A stretch of 20,872 bases of DNA, taken from the NCBI GenBank assembly GCA_938038735.1, contig CALHSW010000037.1, positions 1 to 20,872 on the forward strand, written 5' to 3'. Positions 14,624-20,872 of the stretch are shown one piece after another. A program made the translations under genes and the position numbers. The notes beneath the pieces were generated by a model. That model saw only the letters and a program-made list of their open reading frames with translations, searched no databases and was not told the origin of the DNA. Numbering within the stretch: the stretch's first letter is position 1; the number at the start of each line of letters is the position of its first letter. The stretch is from an uncultured Bacteroidia bacterium (GTDB lineage: Bacteria; Bacteroidota; Bacteroidia; Bacteroidales; CAJPTX01).

Positions 14624-15322
14624 TTACTCTCCCTGCCGCTTAACCTTCACCTTATGCTCCAGCACGCTGTCCACAAGGCCATACTCTTTCGCCTCGGCCG
14701 CCGTGAGGTAGTAATCGCGGTCGCAGTCCTTTTCTATCCTTTCATACGGCTGCCCCGTGTGGAGAGCAAGTAGCTCCTGCAGCTCCCGCTTCAGCCGGAG
14801 CATCTCCCGGGTGCGTATCTCCACATCGGAAGCCTGTCCCTCCGCGCCGCCCAGCGGCTGATGGATCATCATTCGGGAGTGCGGCAGCGCGGCCCTTTTG
14901 CCCTGCGCCCCCGCGGCCATTAGCACCGCCGCCATTGACGCCGCCATGCCGGTACATATCGTCGCCACATCGGCGCTCAGAAGCTGCATGGTGTCGTAAA
15001 TCGCCAACCCGGAGTAGACGCTCCCGCCCGGCGAGTTGATATACATCTGTATATCCTGCGCGCTATTCACAGACTCCAAGAAAAGCAACTGCGCCATGAT
15101 GATATTCGCCACATCATCGTCAATGGGAACCCCCAAAAACACGATACGGTCCATCATCAACCGCGAGAAGACATCCATCGCCACCGCGTTCAGCTGCCGC
15201 TCCTCAATAATCTGCGGGTTTATATACGCCGCGCGTACCGCCGAGGTGTAGTCCGCCAACGTTTGGCTGCTCACGCCCCGCCTGCTCCTCGCAAAAAGCG
15301 CAAATTCTCGTTCTAAATCCAT
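14624..15322 (-). CDS. clpP: ATP-dependent Clp protease proteolytic subunit
   Basis: This is the serine peptidase that forms the tetradecameric Clp chamber. The catalytic triad is visible: Ser129 in GMAASMAAVLMAAGA, His154 in MMIHQPLGG and Asp203 in DRDYYLTAAEAKEYGLVD. INSPGGSVYSG (about 95-105), the substrate-strand region, is intact. At 232 residues it has a longer N-terminus than E. coli mature ClpP, as is common in Bacteroidota. The start overlaps the tig stop by one base (TAATG), so the two are translationally coupled. clpX is not the next gene. Confidence 0.97.
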   Translation of the reverse strand: MDLEREFALFARSRRGVSSQTLADYTSAVRAAYINPQIIEERQLNAVAMDVFSRLMMDRIVFLGVPIDDDVANIIMAQLLFLESVNSAQDIQMYINSPGGSVYSGLAIYDTMQLLSADVATICTGMAASMAAVLMAAGAQGKRAALPHSRMMIHQPLGGAEGQASDVEIRTREMLRLKRELQELLALHTGQPYERIEKDCDRDYYLTAAEAKEYGLVDSVLEHKVKVKRQGE

Positions 15323-16875
15323 TACTCCTTTCCTTCCGCTTGCTGCTGCTCCTCAGCTTCCCTCTTCGCTATTTCCGCCTCGGCCTCTTCGCGCCAGCGT
15401 TTCCACTTCTCCGCCGACTTTCTGCTCTGCGCCTCCACCTCGTCCCGCACCTCGCCTAGCACGGAGAGCCGGTTAATCCCCACCTTACGGGGCTTTAGCT
15501 GCAGCTGGCTAAGCAGGTAATGCCCCGCCGCGGCCTGCAGGAAGGAGTCTTGCAACCCCTTCTTAAACTTTTCGCTCTCCGCCTGCTGCGGCAGCATGGA
15601 GTGTATAAAGAACCGCGCCATGGGCATTGCCCCAGGCAGAATGCCATACGCCCCTGCCATCCCTGCCCGGCTGAGGGCATCCATACATTGCGAATCGTAA
15701 ACCAGCTCTCCCAATCCGCTATACTCCTCGCTCTGTAGGTTCTCCTCCCCAAGCGAGGTCAATAGCTGGTGGCGTAGCGACTCCTGCCTTATGCTCTCCA
15801 TTTCGTACTCCGCGGGAATCACCGTCAGCCGCTCCTGCTCCAGCATCTTTTTCAAGTGCTCCTCCGACACGCTCCAACTCCAGTGGGAGACCGCCTCATT
15901 GAATGCGGCCAACGCATTGCTCAGCTGCGTATGCTTACTCACTAGCTCTACGTAGCGCGCACGGAACCGCTTACGAATCTCGTCCACATCCTCCGTCTTC
16001 TCCTCCATGGGCTTATTCTCTGCCTGCGCCTGCAATGCAATCGCAAAGTAACGCTCGTAGAACTCCCACGACATCTCGCCCGTTACCCTTTTCTCCACAT
16101 TGGTTATCTTCACTCGCACCGAAGCCCCGTGCAAGCCCATCTGCTGCAACCGATTTTCGTACGCATCATACAGCCCGCTAGCTGACTCCTTTTCTCCCTT
16201 AGGATAGGGGTTAAACCCCGCTGCGAACTCTACCTCCTCATCCTTCTTTCGTCCCTTGAGAAGCGTTTTGGCCTCTTCGGTCATCCTATCGTAGTTGAAG
16301 TAGAACTTCGTATCGCTCTCCTTGCGCTCCTCCCCCGACTCTGGCGCCGGTGCATTCAGGAAATTCACATCAATGACCACAGCGTCGCCCACTTCGTCCG
16401 CACTCTTCCAGGTGACATTGTTATTCTCGAGTATCTCCTTCTCGCACTCCGCCCACTGCTCATCGGTCGCCTCCACCTCTACCGGCAACCATGGGAATTT
16501 CTTCGGCAGCTCGTACTTCGGCGCCACCACCACATCATAGCGCCACGTCACCGTCTCCTCGGCCTTGAGGTCAGGCATCGCGATCTCCTCGTCCGATGGC
16601 ACAAAGGGGAACGCCACGCTGAGCCCCTGCTCCTTCACGTAGCTTTCCACCCCGCGGTTCTGCGCCTCGCTAACGAACTGCAGCATCCACTCCTCGCCGC
16701 CCATACGTTTGGCCACGAGCCCTAGCGGCGCCTGCCCCTTGCGGAACCCCTGCACCGCCATCTCACGCCTCGCCTGACGCAGCTGTTTATCATACTCTTC
16801 GTACCAATCCGACCGCGCTACAGTTACCTCAAAGCGCTCTAGATTCTCGCCCAGCGGCTCTCTCGTTATCTTCAT
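15322..16875 (-). CDS. tig: Trigger factor
   Basis: This is the ribosome-associated folding chaperone. The ribosome-binding tail shows VQGFRKGQAP at residues 41-50, close to the family signature GFRxGxxP, after the KITREPLGENLERFEVTVAR start common to bacterial trigger factors. A middle domain is present (about 145-265), but I see no clear FKBP-type active-site motif. The C-terminal arms (about 300-440) are followed by a very charged Glu/Ala/Lys tail. At 517 residues it is longer than the usual 430-450. It is the first gene of the tig-clpP pair and is preceded by a TAACTTGC/TTTTAGAG element at 16945-16966. It is divergently placed to the gene at 17219. Confidence 0.92.
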   Translation of the reverse strand: MKITREPLGENLERFEVTVARSDWYEEYDKQLRQARREMAVQGFRKGQAPLGLVAKRMGGEEWMLQFVSEAQNRGVESYVKEQGLSVAFPFVPSDEEIAMPDLKAEETVTWRYDVVVAPKYELPKKFPWLPVEVEATDEQWAECEKEILENNNVTWKSADEVGDAVVIDVNFLNAPAPESGEERKESDTKFYFNYDRMTEEAKTLLKGRKKDEEVEFAAGFNPYPKGEKESASGLYDAYENRLQQMGLHGASVRVKITNVEKRVTGEMSWEFYERYFAIALQAQAENKPMEEKTEDVDEIRKRFRARYVELVSKHTQLSNALAAFNEAVSHWSWSVSEEHLKKMLEQERLTVIPAEYEMESIRQESLRHQLLTSLGEENLQSEEYSGLGELVYDSQCMDALSRAGMAGAYGILPGAMPMARFFIHSMLPQQAESEKFKKGLQDSFLQAAAGHYLLSQLQLKPRKVGINRLSVLGEVRDEVEAQSRKSAEKWKRWREEAEAEIAKREAEEQQQAEGKE

Positions 16876-16944
16876 CTTCAGCGTCTATTCGTCCTACTCT
16901 TCTTTTTTACTCCGTGAACCACCCCCAAAGAGGCTGGCTTAGCA

Positions 16945-16966
16945 CTCTAAAAATCGGCGCAAGTTA
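16945..16966 (-). promoter_or_regulatory. Promoter-like motif upstream of tig
   Basis: The minus strand reads TAACTTGC, six bases, TTTTAGAG, the same boxes and spacing as before lipoprotein copies A and B. It lies 70-91 bases upstream of the tig start. TAACTTGC probably serves as a variant -7 box with the second box in the leader. Confidence 0.45.
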
Positions 16967-17106
16967 CAAAAATTTCGCCAAGCCCATACCCATAGTATAT
17001 CTTAACTAGGGCAAACCGCTTTCCGAAAGGCTACACTTCAACGATTGGTACGCATAAAGATATGACTCCCTACCCTCCTTCACCAATCACGCCCCGCCCA
17101 ACCATT

Positions 17107-17138
17107 AAACCCAATTATCGCTGGCAATAATTGGGTTT
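17107..17138. promoter_or_regulatory. Perfect 12-bp inverted repeat
   Basis: AAACCCAATTAT and ATAATTGGGTTT are separated by eight bases. There is no T-tract on either strand and it lies between divergent genes, about 40 bases upstream of the -7 box at 17177. An operator or a leader structure is more likely than a terminator. Confidence 0.4.
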
Positions 17139-17176
17139 GAGGCTACCTATTTCCATGATTGGCGTGAACGCCTCGC

Positions 17177-17184
17177 TACCTTTG
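17177..17184 (+). promoter_or_regulatory. Probable -7 box for the DUF6266-like gene
   Basis: TACCTTTG, followed by CG, matches the Bacteroidota consensus TAnnTTTG. It is 34 bases upstream of the ATG at 17219. A TTG at 17159-17161 could be a -33 element, with somewhat short spacing. Confidence 0.6.
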
Positions 17185-17218
17185 CGAAAAAGAGAGTAAG
17201 AACAAACGCATAGCGAAC

Positions 17219-17974
17219 ATGGCTGTATACATTCCGATACGCCCCAAGTGGAACCCGCGAGGGGTGGTGGTGAACTACGTTTCCTGGGGGCAGCTCTGCG
17301 CGCGCAGCTGGCCGCGGGGCTACCGCGATGCCAACACCGCCACGCAGCGGCGGCAGCGGGGCAAGATGGCGCAGGTGTGCTGCGTGCTGCCGCACGTAAA
17401 GAACCTACTTGCAGAGGGATTTTCCCCGCTTACAAAGCGCAATGGGCGAAAGATAGGGAGCTACCACACGGCCGTCTCTACCGCCCTGCGGGAGTGGTTT
17501 ATCGCCACGCCCCATGGCGATGAACTTGACTGCGCCCGTCTACAGCTCACCGACGGCGTGCGCCCGCTCCCCGATGGGCTACTCGCAGCGCGGCGCAGCG
17601 GAACGCTCCGCATCGCATGGAATGCTCCGCTACGGTGGAGCGCCCCCAAGCTGCTGCTCGCCATCAGAGAAACTAGAACCAAGCAATGGGTAAGCATCCC
17701 AATAGCCTTAGCGCGAAACGAAACCAACATCACGGCGCACCTTCCCAAGGCGTGGAAGGGCAAGGAAATAGAAATATGGATAGCCTTCGTGGGAAGGGGG
17801 CAAGGGGTGAAGACGAAGACGATCCATCTGAAAATCGGCGCGTCTGCCACGGTCTCACCCTCCTCATCACCTAAACAGCCGTTTAGCCCCACCCCTTCCC
17901 ACGGCAACGCAACCGCCACGATGGTAACGCAACCGAATAGGAGCCAAAATCAACGGCGGTTTGATAGCTCCTAG
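17219..17974 (+). CDS. DUF6266-like protein of unknown function
   Basis: This is a 251-residue protein with no signal peptide. The first 120 residues have the look of DUF6266 proteins, which occur in multiple copies in Bacteroidota genomes: an N-terminal NPRGVVVNYVSWGQLCARSW segment, then TATQRRQRGKMAQVCCVLPH and GFSPLTKRNGRKIGSYHTAV. The second half is beta-rich (GTLRIAWNAP, IEIWIAFVG), and the last 40 residues are low-complexity Ser/Thr/Pro/Asn/Gln and probably disordered. The start fits the -7 box at 17177. It is a single gene with repeat-like sequence downstream (17980-18035). I cannot assign a function, and the family call is from memory of its pattern. Confidence 0.7.
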   Translation: MAVYIPIRPKWNPRGVVVNYVSWGQLCARSWPRGYRDANTATQRRQRGKMAQVCCVLPHVKNLLAEGFSPLTKRNGRKIGSYHTAVSTALREWFIATPHGDELDCARLQLTDGVRPLPDGLLAARRSGTLRIAWNAPLRWSAPKLLLAIRETRTKQWVSIPIALARNETNITAHLPKAWKGKEIEIWIAFVGRGQGVKTKTIHLKIGASATVSPSSSPKQPFSPTPSHGNATATMVTQPNRSQNQRRFDSS

Positions 17975-18062
17975 CAGCCAGCTTCCGCCGCAACGTTTAC
18001 AACCTCTTGCGCAACGCACTAAAGGCGCGCCGCTTTGCCCCTGCATGGGCAACTATTTGTTG

Positions 18063-18070
18063 TACATTCG
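18063..18070 (+). promoter_or_regulatory. Probable -7 box for the Panacea/toxin operon
   Basis: TACATTCG within TTGTACATTCGC is one base from TAnnTTTG. The same TTGTACATTCGC stands before the hydrolase gene at 19048-19058. TTTG at 18034-18037 is a possible -33 element, 25 bases upstream. Confidence 0.4.
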
Positions 18071-18112
18071 CAGTGAGAGTTGGTGGGAAAGAGGATTACA
18101 ACAAGCATTGCA

Positions 18113-18562
18113 ATGGTGTATACAGCGAAAGAGATAGCGAACAAAATTATTTGCATGGCAAAGGACGATATGACCAACGGCGGGGATGCCATGACAAACC
18201 TAAAGCTACAGAAGTTGCTCTACTACGAACAGGGGTATCACCTGGCTGCGTTCGGGACTCCCCTATTCGGAGAGAATGTGGAAGCATGGGTATATGGTCC
18301 CGTAGTACCCGATGTGTACGACTTGTACAAAGAGCATGGATTGTCACCTTTATCGTATGACGGAGCCCCAATAGCACTTTCCAGCGATGAAGAGGAAGAT
18401 ATATTTATACAGGTGTTTGATGCATTCCGCGATTTTTCAGCCATTGGGCTGATGAATCGGACCCATTCTGAATCTCCTTGGCTTAACGCCAAGCCAAAAG
18501 GCAGGGGAACGGTCATATCGCTTGATAGCCTGAGAAAGTATTTTGAAACGCAGCTCCGGTAA
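18113..18562 (+). CDS. Panacea-domain (SocA-like, DUF4065) antitoxin
   Basis: This is a 149-residue protein of the Panacea/SocA family, known as antitoxins for many unrelated toxins and, in Caulobacter SocA, as a ClpXP adaptor. Visible family features are the N-terminal YTAKEIANKIICMAK helix, MTNLKLQKLLYYEQGYHLA (about 28-46) and AWVYGPVVPDVYDLYKEHG (about 58-76), then GLMNRTHSESPW near the end. The start is the ATG at 18113 (MVYTAKEIA). Earlier in-frame codons (TTG at 18080) give no conserved residues and would leave little leader after the -7 box at 18063. The next gene begins four bases after its stop, the typical antitoxin-toxin arrangement. Confidence 0.9.
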   Translation: MVYTAKEIANKIICMAKDDMTNGGDAMTNLKLQKLLYYEQGYHLAAFGTPLFGENVEAWVYGPVVPDVYDLYKEHGLSPLSYDGAPIALSSDEEEDIFIQVFDAFRDFSAIGLMNRTHSESPWLNAKPKGRGTVISLDSLRKYFETQLR

Positions 18563-18566
18563 GCGA

Positions 18567-18977
18567 ATGCCACGCAGAAAAATTAGCGCAAGCAGCCCAA
18601 AGTCAACACCTATTGCCCAAATTGGCAAGAGGGAAGAGATAAGCTTTTCGTTTGAATATCTACAGGATTTTAGTTTTGTAGACGCACAGCTTGACGGCTC
18701 CTTCTTCATTTCGTTCCTTTCGCGGTTGAAGAGGCTTTGGTCGTTAGGATGGGCTGAGATTGCGAAATCGCATAGACACTGTTTCGGATTTGAAACCATT
18801 AAGGTTTCAGCCCTTCAAGATGCAGCGCAAGAAAAGATGAACCGTTACCCCGATGTGACCAAGCTGTACGTCTTCAGAGCCACTGGCGACAACCACGCTT
18901 TCCTTGGGTATAGGAACGGCAATGTTTTTAATGTGCTATTCACTGAATACGCTTTTGACGATGTGTATAAGCACTAA
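18567..18977 (+). CDS. Probable toxin partner of the Panacea antitoxin
   Basis: This 136-residue protein has a basic N-terminus (MPRRKISASS) and no signal peptide. I recognise the general pattern of small proteins that accompany SocA-like genes in Bacteroidota (ISFSFEYLQDFSFVDAQLDG, then FLSRLKRLWSLGWAEI, SHRHCFGFETI, YVFRATGDNHAFLGYRNG and FDDVYKH). I cannot name its enzymatic class. Conserved-looking Arg/His in SHRHCFGFE and the C-terminal FRATG...FLGYR...YKH are candidates for an active site. The ATG at 18567 lies four bases after the antitoxin stop, and a TTG overlapping it at 18543 is less likely. The toxin role is inferred from position and size. Confidence 0.75.
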   Translation: MPRRKISASSPKSTPIAQIGKREEISFSFEYLQDFSFVDAQLDGSFFISFLSRLKRLWSLGWAEIAKSHRHCFGFETIKVSALQDAAQEKMNRYPDVTKLYVFRATGDNHAFLGYRNGNVFNVLFTEYAFDDVYKH

Positions 18978-19049
18978 GCATCGGTAGTACTAGATGGCGA
19001 AAAACAAAATAAAACGGCTGCGCCGGTGCTGCCAACCATCCATTTTTTG

Positions 19050-19057
19050 TACATTCG
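19050..19057 (+). promoter_or_regulatory. Probable -7 box for the alpha/beta hydrolase gene
   Basis: TACATTCG, one base from TAnnTTTG, lies 12 bases before the ATG at 19070 and 30 before the in-frame ATG at 19088. A start site about six bases downstream leaves a very short leader for the first ATG, so the second may be used. Confidence 0.4.
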
Positions 19058-19069
19058 CGAGGGTTAGTA

Positions 19070-20506
19070 ATGGTAAAAAAGGTTAGCATGACAAGACATA
19101 TTAAATTCTGTGCTGCGGGCATCATGATGCTTTTCGCCGCGCTGGGCGCAACGGCGCAGGGCGATAATCCCGCGGGGAAATGGAAAGGAAGTATCACCTC
19201 TGACGGCGTGAAGGTGGAGGCGAAGCTCAATATTAAGTCGCAGCAGGGCGGCACGTTTGCGGCAACGCTCGATTTGAACGTGGGCGGGCAACCGGCGTAC
19301 GGCATCCCAGCAAGCGAATGCACCTACAATGCCCCCACCGGGGAGCTAAAGGTTGTATTTGCCGCCATCGGCGGGCTCGAGGTAAGCGGGGTGCAGCACG
19401 GGGAGGAGTTGAAGGGAAGAATCGGGGGCGGCGGCAACTACGATAGCATCACCTTGAAGCGTATCGAGATGCCAGCATCCGTAGCAGCGGGCACGGCGTA
19501 TGCCATTGACAGCGTAACGATTAAGAATGGAAAAGTTAAGCTGGCAGCCACGGCGACGCACCCCTGGGAGGAGGGGAAATACCCCGCGCTGGTGCTAGTG
19601 TCGGGCAGCGGCCCGCAGGACCGCGATGAGACCATATTTAACCACAAACCCTTCGCCGCAATAGCGGACTACCTGACGCAGCAGGGCATTGTGGTGATAC
19701 GCTACGATGACCGGGGCGTCGGCGCATCGACGGGCGACTTTGCAAGCGCCACCACGGCGGACTTCGCGAGCGATGCCGCGGCGGCCGTAAAGTATGCGCG
19801 CGGGCTTCGCTACGTGAATAAGGAGAAGGTTGGGGTGCTCGGGCACAGCGAGGGCGGCGTAATCGCCATGATGCTGGCGGCAGACGGCAAGAAAAATGCA
19901 CCGAACTTCATTGCGTTAATGGCGGCGCCCGGCGTACCGATGAAAACGATTCTGGTGCGGCAGAATGAGGAGTCCATGTCAATGCTTCTTCCCGAAGAGT
20001 GGAAGGGAGCGTTCAGCGCATTGGCAGCATCCTTTTTTGATGACTATATAAAAAGTATGGGTGATCGCGCCGCCGATTCGGCTCGCATTGCGCAGTTTAT
20101 GGATGCCGCCTTTGCCATGGCAAAACCCGAGATGTTGGAGGCACTAAAGGGTCAGGGAGTAACCAAAGAGGCCCTAATAGCCCAGAGCGTGGCAACGATG
20201 GCAACGCCCTGGTTCCGCTACTTCCTAAAGCTAGACCCCGCCGACTACCTCTCACGCATCAACTGCTCCGTGCTAGTGCTGCAAGGGGGGCGCGACAAGC
20301 AGGTGCTGGCAGATGAGAACATTACGGCCATCCGCAATGGGCTGAGCAAGGCGAAGAATAACCGGTTGATGGTGAAACGATACGAAGATTTGAACCATCT
20401 CTTCGTGCCGTGCCGCACGGGGAGCGTGCAGGAGTACCCCACGATCAGCGCCCCATTCTCATCGCTAGTGCTCGACGATTTGGCGTGGTGGGTGAATACG
20501 CGGTAA
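19070..20506 (+). CDS. Exported alpha/beta hydrolase (serine esterase/peptidase-like)
   Basis: This 478-residue protein is probably secreted or periplasmic. The signal peptide runs HIKFCAAGIMMLFAALGATAQ, with cleavage likely near residue 30. Residues about 35-135 form a beta-rich N-terminal domain (GKWKGSITSDGVKVEAKLNI). The alpha/beta-hydrolase domain starts near 170: VLVSGSGPQDRDETI, VVIRYDDRGVGASTGDF, nucleophile Ser260 in GVLGHSEGG, acid Asp409 in LQGGRDKQV and His443 in EDLNHLFVP, so the triad is complete. Bacteroidota carry many such proteins; the substrate may be acyl esters or short peptides and cannot be told from sequence. The start could be 19070 or 19088 (MTRHIKF), and both keep the signal peptide. 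A strong terminator follows. Confidence 0.9.
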   Translation: MVKKVSMTRHIKFCAAGIMMLFAALGATAQGDNPAGKWKGSITSDGVKVEAKLNIKSQQGGTFAATLDLNVGGQPAYGIPASECTYNAPTGELKVVFAAIGGLEVSGVQHGEELKGRIGGGGNYDSITLKRIEMPASVAAGTAYAIDSVTIKNGKVKLAATATHPWEEGKYPALVLVSGSGPQDRDETIFNHKPFAAIADYLTQQGIVVIRYDDRGVGASTGDFASATTADFASDAAAAVKYARGLRYVNKEKVGVLGHSEGGVIAMMLAADGKKNAPNFIALMAAPGVPMKTILVRQNEESMSMLLPEEWKGAFSALAASFFDDYIKSMGDRAADSARIAQFMDAAFAMAKPEMLEALKGQGVTKEALIAQSVATMATPWFRYFLKLDPADYLSRINCSVLVLQGGRDKQVLADENITAIRNGLSKAKNNRLMVKRYEDLNHLFVPCRTGSVQEYPTISAPFSSLVLDDLAWWVNTR

Positions 20507-20545
20507 TTTGAAATGATTAGCGCATAGCGGACGTTGCAACCGTTT

Positions 20546-20579
20546 AAGGGCGAGCCATACGGCTCGCCCTTGTTTTTTG
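20546..20579 (+). terminator. Rho-independent terminator of the hydrolase gene
   Basis: A perfect 11-bp stem (AAGGGCGAGCC / GGCTCGCCCTT) with loop ATAC is followed by GTTTTTTG. It lies about 40 bases past the hydrolase stop. Confidence 0.92.
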
Positions 20580-20654
20580 AGGGACGATTTATGCGGGTTG
20601 GGGCAACGTTGCGCGCAATATCGTAAGGGGATAAAGGCCCGGAGTTTAAAACCC

Positions 20655-20744
20655 GGCTATTGAGAGAACGGCCTGCGGATGGGGCGGCAATTGGTGTGAA
20701 AATATATGCGGGCTTTTAGGGGTACGCGGGTTGCGGCGGGAGCT
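20655..20744 (-). repeat. Repeat-family hairpin block plus linker module, inverted
   Basis: On the minus strand this reads AGCTCCCGCCGCAACCCGCG, then CCCCTAAAAGCCCGCATATA. It ends in a degenerate hairpin block CCGCAGGCCGTTCTCTCAAT and AGCC. It is the same module order as 4790-4880 and 11100-11189. Bases 20580-20654 hold nothing else I can assign. Confidence 0.8.
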
Positions 20745-20763
20745 CGGGCGGCTTTGCGGGAAC

Positions 20764-20872
20764 TATAATGCGCGGAGGGTCACGCGGGTCAGTCTTTCAG
20801 ACTGGCTTGCCTTTCAGGCAAGAATCCGGGGGTTTGAAAACCCCCGGCTATTGAGAGACCGTCCTTCGGACG
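20764..20872 (-). repeat. Four-hairpin cassette, inverted copy (reaches window end)
   Basis: This is the reverse complement of 4949-5057 across all 109 bases, with two substitutions: the loop of the third hairpin is GAA instead of GCA, and the tail has CCTCCGCGC instead of CCTCTGCGC. The element continues past the window edge. Confidence 0.9.

Larger units (their letters stand above)
16876..17218. other. Divergent intergenic region between tig and the DUF6266-like gene
   Basis: It holds the tig promoter-like element (16945-16966), a perfect 12-bp inverted repeat (17107-17138) and the -7 box of the plus-strand gene (17177-17184). No coding sequence was recognised. Confidence 0.6.

Overview
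The window looks like a chromosomal segment of a Bacteroidota bacterium, most likely Bacteroidales. Three things point there: split methylmalonyl-CoA mutase genes, trigger factor directly followed by clpP, and -7 promoter boxes of the Bacteroidota TAnnTTTG type instead of clear Shine-Dalgarno sites. No rRNA or tRNA gene and no CRISPR array was recognised.

Layout. On the minus strand, mutA (2688-4637) and mutB (430-2577) form a propionate/succinate operon closed by a rho-independent terminator near 361-399. Next come about 850 bases of repeat-rich intergenic DNA (4638-5490). Then follows a minus-strand cluster of three tandem copies of a small lipoprotein gene leading into a secreted papain-type (C1) cysteine protease (5491-6945). 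Each of the two upstream copies is followed by a remnant of the protease start codon and signal-peptide coding region, so the cluster grew by tandem duplication of a unit [promoter + lipoprotein + protease 5' end]. An AT-richer stretch holds a DUF1016/YhcG-type PDDEXK nuclease (9310-10473). After another repeat element comes a run of minus-strand housekeeping genes, transcribed tig, clpP, efp, a SpoIIE-type phosphatase, a yhbP-like gene and pssA (16875 down to 11255). Past a divergent intergenic region the plus strand carries a DUF6266-like protein, a Panacea/SocA-type antitoxin with a probable toxin partner, and an exported alpha/beta hydrolase ending in a strong terminator.

The non-coding DNA is dominated by one modular repeat family. 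Its members combine short perfect hairpins with three-base loops and conserved linkers. The most complete copy (10937-11189) is bounded by 27-base imperfect terminal inverted repeats. A 109-base four-hairpin cassette occurs at 4949-5057 and, inverted with two mismatches, at 20764-20872.

The observations most worth a second look are the amplified lipoprotein/cysteine-protease locus (possibly a protease with a family of cognate inhibitors), the hairpin repeat family, and the Panacea toxin-antitoxin pair.
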